This document shows positions 27,112 to 36,441 of a stretch of DNA of 64,000 nt, one piece after another (the first letter of the stretch is position 1; the number at the start of each line of letters is the position of its first letter). Location of the stretch: the NCBI RefSeq assembly GCF_018128945.1, contig NZ_CP068393.1:1178001-1242000 (forward strand), in the 5' to 3' direction. The notes under the pieces were generated by a model that saw only the letters and a list, made by a program, of their open reading frames with translations, did not search any database and was not told where the DNA came from. A program made the position numbers and the translations under genes. Source of the DNA: Aristaeella hokkaidonensis (GTDB lineage: Bacteria; Bacillota; Clostridia; Christensenellales; Aristaeellaceae).

Positions 27112-28338
27112 TTATCCAAACATGCTGATGAGGAATCCCGCCGCAATAGCGGATCCGATAACACCTGCCACGTTCGGGCCCATTGCGTGCATCAGCAGGA
27201 AGTTGGAAGGATTGGCCTTCTGACCTTCACGCTGGGAAACACGAGCCGCCATAGGCACAGCGGAAACGCCGGCAGAACCGATCAGCGGGTTGATCTTGCC
27301 TCCGCTCAGCTTGTACATCAGCTTGCCTACCACCAGGCCGCCGATGGTACTGAAGGAGAAGGCGATCAGGCCCAGCACAACGATCTTGATGGTGTCCAGC
27401 GTCAGGAAGCGGGAACCAACCATGGTGGCACCCACGCTGATGCCCAGGAACAGGGTAACGATGTTCATCAGGGCGTTCTGGGCCACATCGCTCAGACGCT
27501 CAGTGACGCCGGTTTCCTTCAGCAGGTTACCGAACATCAGGCAGCCGATCAGCGGAGCGGTGGAGGGCAGCAGCAGAACGATGAAGATCGTCACGATGAT
27601 CGGGAACAGGATCTTCTCGGTCTTGCTCACTTCACGCAGCTGGGTCATCTTCACGGAGCGCTCTTTCTCAGTGGTCAGGGCGCGCATGATAGGCGGCTGA
27701 ATCATCGGGATCAGGGCCATGTAGCTATAAGCAGCCACGGCGATCGGTCCCAGCAGTTCAGGAGCCAGCTTGGTGGTGGTCAGGATGGCGGTGGGGCCAT
27801 CAGCGCCGCCGATGATACCGATGGAAGCGGACTGCTGCGCATCGAATCCCAGCAGGTTCGCGCCGAAGAAGGCGAAGAACACGCCGAACTGAGCGGCAGC
27901 ACCCAGCAGCAGGCTCTTCGGGTTGGAGATCAGCGGACCGAAGTCGGTCATGGCGCCGATACCAATGAAGATCATGCAGGGGTAAATACCAGCCTTAACG
28001 CCGATATACAGGATATCGATCAGACCACCGTTGGCCATGATATGGCCGTAGCTGTGATAGTAAGGACTGGTGTGATCCAGGAAAGCGTCCCACAGACTCT
28101 GATGATACAGGGCGTCCGGCAGGGATCCGTCAGCGGTCATGAACACGGAGCTCACGTTCGCCAGCAGGCAGCCGACAGCGATACCGACCATCAGCAGGGG
28201 CTCATACTGCTTTTTGATACCCAGGTACAGCAGCACGCACGCGATGGCGATCATCACAAGGTTGCGCCATCCGTCCGGGTTGCTGAAGAAACCGGCAAAG
28301 CCGGATTCAGTAACCAGTTTTCCGAGGGATTCTAACAT
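27112..28338 (-). CDS. oadB: Sodium-translocating decarboxylase, beta subunit
   Basis: 408 residues, about nine to eleven membrane segments. Decarboxylates carboxybiotin and pumps Na+ out. Hallmark motifs: GGADGPTAILTTTKLAPELL with the essential Asp (about residue 178), NPLIGSAGVSAVPMAARVSQ (about 353) and NFLLMHAMGPNVAGVIGSAIAAG (about 379). Last gene of the operon oadA, oadG, biotin carrier, oadB. The same beta subunit serves oxaloacetate, methylmalonyl-CoA or glutaconyl-CoA decarboxylases; the alpha subunit at 29102 indicates oxaloacetate. Confidence 0.96.
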   Translation of the reverse strand: MLESLGKLVTESGFAGFFSNPDGWRNLVMIAIACVLLYLGIKKQYEPLLMVGIAVGCLLANVSSVFMTADGSLPDALYHQSLWDAFLDHTSPYYHSYGHIMANGGLIDILYIGVKAGIYPCMIFIGIGAMTDFGPLISNPKSLLLGAAAQFGVFFAFFGANLLGFDAQQSASIGIIGGADGPTAILTTTKLAPELLGPIAVAAYSYMALIPMIQPPIMRALTTEKERSVKMTQLREVSKTEKILFPIIVTIFIVLLLPSTAPLIGCLMFGNLLKETGVTERLSDVAQNALMNIVTLFLGISVGATMVGSRFLTLDTIKIVVLGLIAFSFSTIGGLVVGKLMYKLSGGKINPLIGSAGVSAVPMAARVSQREGQKANPSNFLLMHAMGPNVAGVIGSAIAAGFLISMFG

Positions 28339-28354
28339 CTTTCAGTTTCCTCCC

Positions 28355-28750
28355 TTATCCCAGAACGATGATCGGCGTACCGGTATCGACCTTCGCTCCG
28401 ACATCAACCAGCACCTGCACAACAGTCGCGTCATGGGGCGCCATGATCTCGTTCTCCATCTTCATGGCTTCCAGCACAGCCAGGACTTCACCGCTCTTCA
28501 CGGCCTGGCCGGCCTTCACGTTCATCTTCACGATAGTGCCGGGCATGGGAGAGTTAACCTGCTCACCGGCGACAGCGGCAACGGCGGGAGCTGCGGGAGC
28601 AGCAGCCGGAGCGGCAGCGGGGGCAGCAACAGGAGCGGGAGCGGCGGCGGGAGCCGGCGCATACGCTTCATATTCGTCCAGGATCATGGCCTCGCCCTGA
28701 TCCACTTCTACTTCATAGGTCTTGCCCTTCAGGGTTACTTTATACTTCAT
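28355..28750 (-). CDS. Biotin carboxyl-carrier subunit of the decarboxylase
   Basis: 131 residues from ATG 28750 (AAGGAGG upstream; 13 extra codons in the open frame overlap oadG). N-terminal about 35 residues, then a flexible Ala/Pro linker (residues 30-60) and a biotinyl domain with the attachment motif EAMKMEN (Lys about 98). Carries CO2 from the carboxyltransferase to the membrane subunit. Its ATG is one base after the oadG stop. Confidence 0.94.
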   Translation of the reverse strand: MKYKVTLKGKTYEVEVDQGEAMILDEYEAYAPAPAAAPAPVAAPAAAPAAAPAAPAVAAVAGEQVNSPMPGTIVKMNVKAGQAVKSGEVLAVLEAMKMENEIMAPHDATVVQVLVDVGAKVDTGTPIIVLG

Positions 28751-28751
28751 C

Positions 28752-29087
28752 TTACTTAACCTCCTTGATGGATCTGAACCGGAGCTCATTCAGGGGTTTG
28801 TCCAGCTTGTTCGCCACGATAGCCATGATCATCGCCGCGTCACGCGGATCGGTGTCATACAGCTTCACATCGCCGGCGCTGCCGGGAGCCAGCTTCTTGG
28901 GAGCGGCAGGAGCCGTAGCCGCGGGAGCGGCTTTTTCTTCGGCAGGGGCAGCCTTCTTGGCGGTAAAGATCTTGCCGACGACAACGATAACGGTCATCAG
29001 CAGGGTCAGTCCGATGAAGACCACGGCATAACCGAGGATGGCATCAAGAAGATTGCTGCCAATGCCAAGTGTCAAACGACTTGTCAT
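28752..29087 (-). CDS. Sodium-pump decarboxylase gamma subunit (OadG family)
   Basis: 111 residues: one N-terminal membrane segment (GYAVVFIGLTLLMTVIVVVG, about 19-38), an Ala/Pro/Lys-rich linker, and a short soluble end (PRDAAMIMAIVANKLDKPLNELRFRSI). This layout is the OadG family, which anchors and assembles the alpha/beta complex. 14 bp downstream of oadA, one base before the biotin carrier gene. Confidence 0.9.
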   Translation of the reverse strand: MTSRLTLGIGSNLLDAILGYAVVFIGLTLLMTVIVVVGKIFTAKKAAPAEEKAAPAATAPAAPKKLAPGSAGDVKLYDTDPRDAAMIMAIVANKLDKPLNELRFRSIKEVK

Positions 29088-29101
29088 TTTTTACTTCCTC
29101 C

Positions 29102-30502
29102 TTACGCCTCTTCGATGGTGTACTGGACTTTCTTTTCGCGGTTTTCCTTCCGGAACTTGAGGTAATCCTCAGCCTGCTTCGGGAAGCAGATCCAGCTCAT
29201 GAGGTCTTCTTCGCTCTCGGCCAGGTCGCCCAGGGCCTTCTTGGCATTCTCGAAGTCCTCACCGGTGCGCTTGCTGTCCTCGATCCGGCAGTCGATGGGC
29301 TGTCCGCCCTCGCCCAGGATCTTGGCCTGCAGTTCTTCGTTCACGGGAGCCGGCGCGATGCCGTATTCACCCTTGAAGTAGTTCTTCACTTCATTGGAGA
29401 TGTTCTTGTAGCGCTCGCCCACCAGCACGTTGGTCACGGCCTGGTTGCCGACCATCTGGCTCAGGGGGGTTACCAGCGGAGGATACCCCAGGTCCTTGCG
29501 GACGGCCGGGATCTCCAGCAGCGCTTCGTCGAACTTATCCATGGCGTTCATATCCTTGAGGTTAGCGATCATGTTGCTCAGCATGCCGCCGGGTACCTTG
29601 TACACCAGCGCCTGGCTGTCGGTCGCCATGCTCTTGGGATTGATGGTGCCGTTGTCAACATACTTCTGCTTCACGGGCTTGAAGAAGTCGTTGACCTTGT
29701 TGATGACCTTCTCATCCAGTCCGGTTTCGATGCCGTACTGCTGCGCGGCGTAGAACATGGTCTCAGTCGCGGCCTGGCTCGTACCGTTGGAGAAGCAGCT
29801 CGTAGCGGTGTCGATAACGTCAACGCCGCTCTCGATGGCTTTGGTCAGGGTCATATAAGCCATACCGGTGGTGCAGTGGGTGTGCAGGATAACCGGCACA
29901 TCGCCGACGGCATCCTTGATGCCCTTGATCAGGTGTTCAGCTTCGTAGGGGCTCATGGTACCGGCCATGTCCTTCAGGCACAGGGTATCGAAGCCCATCT
30001 TGACCAGGTCCTTGCACATTTCAACGTACTTTTCGACGGTGTGCACGGGGCTCTGGGTGTAGCTGATGCAGCCGGAGGCTACGGTCCGGGGCGTGGCGTA
30101 CTTCTTCACAGCGTCCAGGGCGGTGCCCAGGTTGCGGAAGTCGTTCAGGGCGTCGAAGATACGGATCACGTCGATACCGTTCTTGATGCTCAGCTCAACG
30201 AACTTCTCCACCACGTCATCATGGTAGTGTTTGTAGCCCAGCAGGTTCTGGCCGCGCAGCAGCATCTGCAGGCGGGTGTTGGGCATGTTCTTGCGGATGT
30301 TGCGCAGCCGCTCAAAGGGATCTTCGTTCAGATACCGCAGGCAGCTGTCGAACGTGGCGCCGCCCCAGCACTCAACAGAGTAGTATCCGGCCTTGTCCAT
30401 GACGGGCAGGATTTCCTCAAAGTCGGCATAGGGCAGCCGGGTGGCCATCAGGGACTGGTTTGCGTCCCGCAGGACGGTTTCGGTGAATTGTACTTTCTTC
30501 AT
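29102..30502 (-). CDS. oadA: Oxaloacetate decarboxylase alpha subunit, carboxyltransferase (or pyruvate carboxylase subunit B)
   Basis: 466 residues. TIM-barrel carboxyltransferase: ETVLRDANQSLMATR at the start, the biotin-site region CLKDMAGTMSP with Lys near residue 176, and the metal ligands HTHCTTGMAY (about 207-216). Moves CO2 from oxaloacetate to the biotin carrier. The polypeptide stops before the biotinyl domain, which is encoded separately at 28355. pckA follows the same direction upstream, so the two meet at the oxaloacetate/PEP node. A 14-bp hairpin (30552-30583) lies in its leader. Confidence 0.95.
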   Translation of the reverse strand: MKKVQFTETVLRDANQSLMATRLPYADFEEILPVMDKAGYYSVECWGGATFDSCLRYLNEDPFERLRNIRKNMPNTRLQMLLRGQNLLGYKHYHDDVVEKFVELSIKNGIDVIRIFDALNDFRNLGTALDAVKKYATPRTVASGCISYTQSPVHTVEKYVEMCKDLVKMGFDTLCLKDMAGTMSPYEAEHLIKGIKDAVGDVPVILHTHCTTGMAYMTLTKAIESGVDVIDTATSCFSNGTSQAATETMFYAAQQYGIETGLDEKVINKVNDFFKPVKQKYVDNGTINPKSMATDSQALVYKVPGGMLSNMIANLKDMNAMDKFDEALLEIPAVRKDLGYPPLVTPLSQMVGNQAVTNVLVGERYKNISNEVKNYFKGEYGIAPAPVNEELQAKILGEGGQPIDCRIEDSKRTGEDFENAKKALGDLAESEEDLMSWICFPKQAEDYLKFRKENREKKVQYTIEEA

Positions 30503-30551
30503 GAACCATACGCTCCGATCCGATTAAGATTAGTAAGACCTTTATGCAGTA

Positions 30552-30583
30552 TTTCGGAACGGCGGTTCCCCGCCGTTCCGAAA
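30552..30583. repeat. 14-bp GC-rich hairpin in the oadA leader
   Basis: TTTCGGAACGGCGG / CCGCCGTTCCGAAA with loop TTCC. On the minus strand it lies 50-80 nt before the oadA start and has no T-run after it, so it is not a standard terminator. Confidence 0.6.
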
Positions 30584-30649
30584 AAACCTACAATCACGTA
30601 TCAGTCATAAGCAGATGTACTGTTACCCGTTTGGCTGTAGGCCTGAAGA

Positions 30650-30784
30650 GTAACTGTCACATTCGGCGTCAGCCGAATATTTCACATCAGTCGAAGACTG
30701 ATATTTCACATTGAACGGCTAAGCCGTTCAATATTTCACATCCGATGAAATCGGATATTTCATTGCGTCATCCGAAGGATATCG
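30650..30784 (+). repeat. Hairpin array, ATTTCAC-linker class (4-5 hairpins), ending at the pckA stop
   Basis: Leader GTAACTGTCAC, stems ATTCGGC/GCCGAAT, ATCAGTC/GACTGAT, ATTGAACGGCT/AGCCGTTCAAT, ATCCGAT/ATCGGAT, and a last small stem ATCC-GAA-GGAT just beyond the pckA stop codon. Confidence 0.9.
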
Positions 30785-30785
30785 C

Positions 30786-32399
30786 TTACAGCTGCGGGCC
30801 GGCAGCAACCAGAGCCTTACCGGCTTCGTTGCTCTCGTACTTGGCGAAGTTCTTGATGAACCGGCCAGCCAGATCCTGGGCCTTCTTCTCCCACTCGGAA
30901 GCATCCGCATAGGTGTCGCGTGGATCCAGAATGCCGGTGTCAACACCGTTCAGTTTGGTGGGCACTTCGAAGTTGAAGTAAGGAATCTTCTTGGTGGGCG
31001 CGTTCAGGATATCGCCATTCAGGATCGCGTCGATGATGCCGCGGGTATCCTTGATGGAGATACGCTTGCCGGTGCCGTTCCATCCGGTGTTGACCAGGTA
31101 GGCCTTGGCGCCGCTCTTTTCCATCTTCTTAACCAGTTCCTCAGCATACTTGGTGGGATGCAGTTCGAGGAAGGCCTGGCCGAAACAGGCGGAGAAGGTG
31201 GGGGTGGGCTCGGTGATACCGCGTTCGGTACCGGCCAGCTTGGCGGTGAAGCCGCTCAGGAAGTAGTACTTGGTCTGTTCGGGGGTCAGGATGCTCACGG
31301 GCGGCAGCACGCCGAAGGCGTCAGCGCTCAGGAAGATAACGTTCTTGGCATCGGGGCCGGCGGACACGGGGTTCACGTTCTTAACGATCTTCTCGATGTG
31401 CTCGATCGGATAGCTCACGCGGGTGTTCTCGGTCACGCTCTTGTCAGCGAAGTCGATCTTGCCGTTGTCGTCAACAGTGACGTTCTCCAGCAGGGCGTCG
31501 CGACGGATGGCGTTGTAGATGTCGGGCTCGCTGTCCTTGTCCAGGTTGATAACCTTGGCGTAGCAGCCGCCTTCGAAGTTGAACACGCCGTTGTCGTCCC
31601 AGCCGTGTTCGTCATCGCCGATCAGCAGACGCTTGGGGTCGGTGGACAGGGTGGTTTTGCCGGTGCCGCTCAGGCCGAAGAAGATGGCAGTGTTCTTGCC
31701 TTCCATGTCGGTGTTGGCGGAGCAGTGCATGGAAGCAATGCCCTTCAGCGGCAGGTAGTAGTTCATCATGGAGAACATACCCTTCTTCATTTCGCCGCCG
31801 TACCAGGTGTTCAGGATAACCTGCTCACGGCTGGTGATGTTGAAGGCAACAGCGGTTTCACTGTTCAGGCCCATGGCCTTGTAGTCATCCACCTTGGCCT
31901 TGGAGGCGCAGTACACGACGAAGTCCGGCTCGAAGCTGGCCAGTTCTTCTTCGGTGGGCTGGATGAACATGTTCTTCACGAAGTGAGCCTGCCAGGCCAC
32001 TTCCATCACGAAGCGGATAGCCATGCGGGTGTCCTTGTTGGCGCCGCAGAAGGCGTCCATCACGAACAGGCGCTTGCCGCTCAGTTCTTTCTGAGCCAGC
32101 TTCTTCAGGATTGCCCAGTTTTCCTCGCTCAGAGGATGGTTATCGTTCTTATAGCCATCGGTGGTCCACCAAACAGTATCCTTGCTGTTTTCGTCCATCA
32201 CGATGTACTTGTCCTTGGGGCTCCGTCCGGTATAGATACCGGTCATGACGTTCATCGCGCCCAGCTCGGTCTTCTGGCCCTTGTCATAGCCAGTCAGTTC
32301 CGGCTTGTTTTCTTCTTCGAACAGGAAGTCGTAAGAAGGGTTATGAATGATCTCCGTTGCACCGGTGATCCCGTATTTGGTAAGATCCACAGCTGCCAT
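30786..32399 (-). CDS. pckA: Phosphoenolpyruvate carboxykinase (ATP)
   Basis: 537 residues from ATG 32399 (AAGGAGGTG upstream). Interconverts oxaloacetate + ATP and PEP + CO2 + ADP. P-loop [11 protein letters not shown] (about residues 242-252), kinase-2 motif [10 protein letters not shown] (about 262-271), [12 protein letters not shown] (about 54) and NTGWNGTG near 434, all typical of the ATP-type enzyme. Next to the Na+-pumping decarboxylase: in rumen-type anaerobes this enzyme often runs towards oxaloacetate, but direction cannot be read from sequence. Confidence 0.97.
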   Translation of the reverse strand: MAAVDLTKYGITGATEIIHNPSYDFLFEEENKPELTGYDKGQKTELGAMNVMTGIYTGRSPKDKYIVMDENSKDTVWWTTDGYKNDNHPLSEENWAILKKLAQKELSGKRLFVMDAFCGANKDTRMAIRFVMEVAWQAHFVKNMFIQPTEEELASFEPDFVVYCASKAKVDDYKAMGLNSETAVAFNITSREQVILNTWYGGEMKKGMFSMMNYYLPLKGIASMHCSANTDMEGKNTAIFFGLSGTGKTTLSTDPKRLLIGDDEHGWDDNGVFNFEGGCYAKVINLDKDSEPDIYNAIRRDALLENVTVDDNGKIDFADKSVTENTRVSYPIEHIEKIVKNVNPVSAGPDAKNVIFLSADAFGVLPPVSILTPEQTKYYFLSGFTAKLAGTERGITEPTPTFSACFGQAFLELHPTKYAEELVKKMEKSGAKAYLVNTGWNGTGKRISIKDTRGIIDAILNGDILNAPTKKIPYFNFEVPTKLNGVDTGILDPRDTYADASEWEKKAQDLAGRFIKNFAKYESNEAGKALVAAGPQL

Positions 32400-32765
32400 A
32401 AGGCACCTCCTTAATGCATTTGCGGGTAGATGGAATATTTTTATCCCAATGTAACCCAATTTCACATATTCTACTCTTCTCCCCTATTTCCTGCCTTGTA
32501 ACAAAATTTTTATAAATTTTCCAAAAAAGCAATATTTTCAACGTTTTGGCCCTTGTTTATTCCGGTAAATTTTCATATATTTTTGAACAAACAGTACATA
32601 CACAAAACAACACCCGATAAATTTGTCCTCAATTTTGCCGAATATTGCTCTTTTATTTCCCCTTCTTTTTTCAGTTATTCCTTTTTGGTCGTCCTTCAGA
32701 CCGAAAAGAAACGAATTACACATGACAATACTCAAGTCATCTATTCCTCAACGATATCTACATAG
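32400..32765. other. AT-rich intergenic region upstream of pckA
   Basis: 366 bp with long A/T runs and no convincing ORF. It should contain the pckA promoter, but I could not pick -35/-10 boxes with confidence. Confidence 0.5.
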
Positions 32766-32769
32766 CCCC

Positions 32770-33324
32770 AACTGTCATTTCGACTAAGGACGTGAAACGT
32801 CCGCATGGGGAGCGAGCTGAATGTTAGTCCAGTGGACTGTCGGCAAAGCCGAAATGAAGCGAACGAGTCATCCGAAACGGAGAACAGAGCCCGCTCCAAG
32901 GGCGATGGGCGACCATTGAGGATGCGGAGGAAATCTCCCCGCCACAGCGATTGTGTCATTCCTACCGGAACGAAGTGTAGTCGAGGGCGAACCTCTGAGG
33001 GCAGCCAGTGGCTGAAATCTCGTCGAGGTGGGGTTCGTAGCGCCTGGAGAAAGAGCCAGTGGCTCTTTCTCAGCGGAGAACGGGCGGCAGCCCTGGGCAA
33101 CCAACCGAAAGGGAGTGAACTCTCCAGTGGGGAGCGAAGGAAGCGGTGACCCAGTGGGTCATTTGCCGAAAGCAAAAGCGCCCTGAACGAGTCAATCGAA
33201 GCAAGCAGCAGGTTGAAGCGCTAGCGATACCTGCTGCGCCGACTGAGATTGCGGAACAGTCACGACCTTTGAGGTTGCGGATATCCCTTACTAAGAATTC
33301 CGCAGGAATTCCCATTTATTCAAC
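32770..33324 (+). repeat. Long interspersed repeat with many CCAGTGG-apex hairpins
   Basis: The longest member. Hairpins include AGTCCAGTGGACT (about 32828), AGCCAGTGGCT (about 33002), GAAAGAGCCAGTGGCTCTTTC in two 10-nt arms (about 33051-33071), CTCCAGTGGgGAG and GACCCAGTGGGTC. 33098-33293 duplicates 23351-23546. Ends with a GGAATTC hairpin leading into a terminator. Confidence 0.9.
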
Positions 33325-33354
33325 AAAAACGCTTCTGTTTTCAGAAGCGTTTTT
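33325..33354. terminator. Terminator ACGCTTCTG/CAGAAGCGT
   Basis: AAAAACGCTTCTG, loop TTTT, CAGAAGCGTTTTT; same apex as terminators at 37936, 41428 and 56307. Confidence 0.8.
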
Positions 33355-33398
33355 CTCCACCATTTTTAAGTTTTAAGTCTTAAGTTTTAAGTTTTCAT
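33355..33398 (+). repeat. TTTTAAG heptamer repeat block
   Basis: CTCCACCATTTTTAAG, TTTTAAG, TCTTAAG, TTTTAAG, TTTTCATTT. Confidence 0.88.
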
Positions 33399-33430
33399 TT
33401 AAAAAGGCGACACCTGTGTGTCGCCTTTTC
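33399..33430 (-). terminator. Terminator of the uridine kinase gene
   Basis: AAAAAGGCGACAC / GTGTCGCCTTTT, six bases beyond the stop codon. Confidence 0.85.
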
Positions 33431-33436
33431 ATTCAC

Positions 33437-34063
33437 TCACATGCTGGACTTTTTACTCAATTCATCTTGTACATACCCAGCTAAAATGTCCACTATCCTC
33501 GCGTTCTTTCCTCCGTGTGCCACAATCACGTCCGCGTCATGCACATAATTCCTGATATGCTTATCAAACATCGGCTTTACGCTGTTCAGGTACTGCTCTC
33601 CGATACCCTGGATGTCTCTTCCTCTTTCAATGATATCCCGCTCAATTCTCCGCAGCAGGCAGATATCCGCTTCAACCTGCATGTAAAGCTTCAGGAACAT
33701 CATCTCTGTCAGTCGCTTATCGTAGAAGCAGTGGATACCTTCCAGGATCAGTACGTCCTTGGGCAGGATAATTTCGTCCGGCTTATCATCCCGGCGATGC
33801 TCAGAGAAGTTGTATCCCTTCCGGGTGATCCCGCCGCCGTTCAGCAGTTGCTGAATATCCTCCAGCAGCAGATCATGGTCAAAGATCCCGGGCTCGTCAT
33901 AGTTCAGCTTCACCCGCTGCTCAAACGTCAGGTAGGAGTGATCCCGGTAATACGCATCCTGCTGCAGCACCTGGCACCTGTCTTCACCAAGCTTTTCCCT
34001 CAGCGCATCCGCCAGTGTACTCTTTCCGCTTCCGCTCGCTCCGCAAATACCTATGAACAACAT
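33437..34063 (-). CDS. udk: Uridine kinase family protein
   Basis: 208 residues from ATG 34063, the normal uridine/cytidine kinase length; the 21 codons upstream come from a hairpin-rich leader. P-loop GICGASGSGKSTLA at residues 5-18, DAYYRDHSYLTFEQR (about 36), LNYDEPGIFDHDLLLEDI, LILEGIHCFYDKR (Walker B-like) and RRIERDIIERGRDI (lid). Phosphorylates uridine or cytidine in pyrimidine salvage; phosphoribulokinase-like relatives share the fold, so the nucleoside substrate is probable, not certain. Confidence 0.88.
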   Translation of the reverse strand: MLFIGICGASGSGKSTLADALREKLGEDRCQVLQQDAYYRDHSYLTFEQRVKLNYDEPGIFDHDLLLEDIQQLLNGGGITRKGYNFSEHRRDDKPDEIILPKDVLILEGIHCFYDKRLTEMMFLKLYMQVEADICLLRRIERDIIERGRDIQGIGEQYLNSVKPMFDKHIRNYVHDADVIVAHGGKNARIVDILAGYVQDELSKKSSM

Positions 34064-34089
34064 AAAAATCCAGCCCCCTACAAAATCAT

Positions 34090-34247
34090 CCACGTTCGCT
34101 TTAGCGAACGTCCCGTTGCGAAGCAACAGTAACTTTCACATTCGGCGGATGCCGAATATTTCACGTTGCCGAAGGCAACATTTCACAAATCAGCATAGCT
34201 GATTTATTTCATATTTCAAAGCAACAACGTTGTTTTGAAATATTTCA
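34090..34247 (+). repeat. Hairpin array, ATTTCAC-linker class, ending at the GH127 stop
   Basis: Two leading stems (ACGTTCGC/GCGAACGT, GTTGC/GCAAC), then AGTAACTTTCAC and stems ATTCGGC/GCCGAAT, GTTGCC/GGCAAC, AAATCAGC/GCTGATTT and a 15-bp stem ATATTTCAAAGCAAC/GTTGTTTTGAAATAT (34211-34243) six bases from the stop codon. Confidence 0.9.
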
Positions 34248-34248
34248 T

Positions 34249-36054
34249 TTACCTTTCCGACGTAAAGTACACTGTGTACGCCTCGTTGGTCACCTCATAC
34301 AGCGGTACCAGCCTGAAGTTCTCCTTCTGTTTTCTGGTCAGATATACATTCTGCGTCCACACGAATGCTCCATATGTATGACTCTGCTCCGGTAATAATA
34401 TTTCTTCCGGCTTGCCTTTAATTCCTTTATCTGTATCTGTAAGTCCAGCAAGCACTACCGGGCCGTCAACGAAACACACCAGTTCTTCTGCTCCATCCAG
34501 CTTCTCAAACCGGACTTCACTCGGGAAGAATACATCCACGACCTCTTCTTCTCCCCAATTACGTGCCAGCACGATATACCCTTCTTCAATTTTCGCCTTG
34601 ATCTCTTTCCCGTTCACACTGACCACCGGTTCTCCGGCAATCCATGCCGGCACCCGCAGCCGCAGAGCCCATTCACCTTTGCCTTCGCTCTTCACCGTGA
34701 ACCGGATGCTCCACCGGGACACCCGTCCGCCGCTGTGCTCATCAAACAATACTTGGTTATCATAATTCTTCATATGTACAGCCTGGCGCACCTGAACCTT
34801 CCCGTACTCCAGATCCATCTCTGCTTCACTCGGGAAGTACTGGCTCACGGTCACGTCCTTGCCGTCAGTGTACCATACCAGTTCCGGATAAATTGTCTGC
34901 GCCTGCACCATCGTGCCGAAGCAGCACCAGAAGTCCCTGGTCTTGCTTCCCCATCTCTTCTTGCTGCCCGGAAGCATCGGCAGGAAGTAGGTCGGCATAC
35001 CGGTATCTTTGTTCTGCTGTGCCAGGAAACCGTTATAGATTGCCCGCTCAATATAGTCGGCGTATTCCTTTTTCAGTGTCCTGCGATACAGGTATTCCGC
35101 AGCCCGCACCATGTTATACACCGTGCAGAATTCCTGATTCTCATTTCCCATATACCGTCCATGGCTGTGGGGCGGAATCCAGAATTCACCGGCGTTGCTT
35201 CCGGTCGTGGCAAACATACCACGTTCTGTTACTGCTGTCTTCCAGAAGGCTTCCAGCCGCTTGATCCACTTTTCATCTCCGGTGATCTCGGCCATCCGTG
35301 CCGCGCCGTGTGCCAGCGGAATGGAGGCGTTGGCGTGATCATCACTCAATGTGTCTCCACCTTTGTCCAGACGCTCAAACAGTGCATTGCCTTCATAGGC
35401 CTTGATCAGGTAGAGATACTTTTCTTTCTGCGTCAGCGCATACAGATCCGCCCATACTTCCAGCATGCCGGCCTGTTCTCCGCGGAAAACAACTTCCGGA
35501 TCCTCTTCCTCATTTTCCTTCACCCAGCGCACATACCAGTCCGCAAGCTTGTCCAGGATCTGGATCGCAGTCTCGCTGCCCAGCCGCTCATATACGTCTT
35601 TCAGGCCCATGATGGTCTTGTGCATCGTATACTGCGGAGACCAGATATAATTACCGGGTTTCATAAAGGCAAAGTACTTCTCCGGAATGCTGCCGACCCA
35701 TTCGCCGCCGTTCAGCTTCTGGCACTTCGCCAGTTCATCCACGATGAAGTCAATCCGGGTTTTCAGTTCCGGCTTGTTTCCCCCATCGCACAGCGTCGCG
35801 GCCGCACTCAGCCAGTGCCCGAGGAAGTGTCCCCGCAGCTGGCAGCTCGGTGCTTCCCATCCCCAGTGCATCTTGGCATTGGCCGGATCAGGGATAATCT
35901 GTCCTCCCGGCGGAATGATTCCCGCTTCAATATAGAAATTCTGGAGCAGGCATCCCGGATCCAGCTCCATCAGGTAGTCCTCATTCAGCTTCATCCTGCG
36001 CTGAAATAATCCAGGCAGCATCTTTACATTTCCGCCCTTAACAGCCTGTATCAT
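34249..36054 (-). CDS. GH127-type glycoside hydrolase (DUF1680, beta-L-arabinofuranosidase family)
   Basis: 601 residues, no signal peptide, so cytoplasmic. The family enzyme HypBA1 uses a zinc-bound Cys nucleophile and Glu; here the corresponding stretches are visible: GNENQEFCTVYNMVRAAEYL (Glu and Cys, about residues 302-322) and KTRDFWCCFGTMVQ (paired Cys, about 375-388). N-terminal (alpha/alpha)6 barrel region includes GGQIIPD, WEAPSCQLRGHFLGHWL and YTMHKTIMGL. The C-terminal third is beta-rich (WALRLRVPAWI). Degrades arabinose-containing plant oligosaccharides taken up by a transporter; the importer at 3645-7258 is a possible but unproven partner. Confidence 0.92.
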   Translation of the reverse strand: MIQAVKGGNVKMLPGLFQRRMKLNEDYLMELDPGCLLQNFYIEAGIIPPGGQIIPDPANAKMHWGWEAPSCQLRGHFLGHWLSAAATLCDGGNKPELKTRIDFIVDELAKCQKLNGGEWVGSIPEKYFAFMKPGNYIWSPQYTMHKTIMGLKDVYERLGSETAIQILDKLADWYVRWVKENEEEDPEVVFRGEQAGMLEVWADLYALTQKEKYLYLIKAYEGNALFERLDKGGDTLSDDHANASIPLAHGAARMAEITGDEKWIKRLEAFWKTAVTERGMFATTGSNAGEFWIPPHSHGRYMGNENQEFCTVYNMVRAAEYLYRRTLKKEYADYIERAIYNGFLAQQNKDTGMPTYFLPMLPGSKKRWGSKTRDFWCCFGTMVQAQTIYPELVWYTDGKDVTVSQYFPSEAEMDLEYGKVQVRQAVHMKNYDNQVLFDEHSGGRVSRWSIRFTVKSEGKGEWALRLRVPAWIAGEPVVSVNGKEIKAKIEEGYIVLARNWGEEEVVDVFFPSEVRFEKLDGAEELVCFVDGPVVLAGLTDTDKGIKGKPEEILLPEQSHTYGAFVWTQNVYLTRKQKENFRLVPLYEVTNEAYTVYFTSER

Positions 36055-36192
36055 AATGCTTTTTCTCTCCTAAATTTTTCTGCTTGTAATATACCACAAC
36101 CAACCAAAATGTGAAACGTATCTTTTACCATTTCCAACAGGACATTTTCAGCAACCTGCTTCTTTTACGAATAGCACACAAAAAGGCAATAA

Positions 36193-36304
36193 AGTAATTA
36201 TCACATTCGACGTCAGTCGAATATTTCACATCGTGCGCAGCACGATATTTCACAAAGCTGCCTTGGCAGCTTTATTTCATATTTGTCGAAGACAAATATT
36301 TCAT
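36193..36304 (+). repeat. Hairpin array, ATTTCAC-linker class (4 hairpins)
   Basis: Leader AGTAATTATCAC; stems ATTCGAC/GTCGAAT, ATCGTGC/GCACGAT, AAAGCTGCC/GGCAGCTTT, ATTTGTC/GACAAAT. Near-duplicate of the array at 38008 with compensatory changes in two stems. Confidence 0.92.
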
Positions 36305-36360
36305 TTTCAATATCATTTTTATTCTTCAATCTTCATTTCTTGTTGTTTTCCTTCCTCTTC

Positions 36361-36388
36361 TTGATTTTCTTCCTCTTATATGTATAAT
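36361..36388 (+). promoter_or_regulatory. Promoter of the MATE gene
   Basis: TTGATT (36361-36366), 16-bp spacer, TATAAT (36383-36388), followed by AAGGAAGGAA about 40 bp on. Confidence 0.6.
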
Positions 36389-36441
36389 ACATCCGTTGTG
36401 TGTATGAAAGTGTGTGTAACTAAGGAAGGAAATCAACAGAA

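Noticed and set aside
32400..32765. Small coding genes in the AT-rich pckA upstream region
   Set aside because: The short frames there lack ribosome sites and have the composition of A/T runs.
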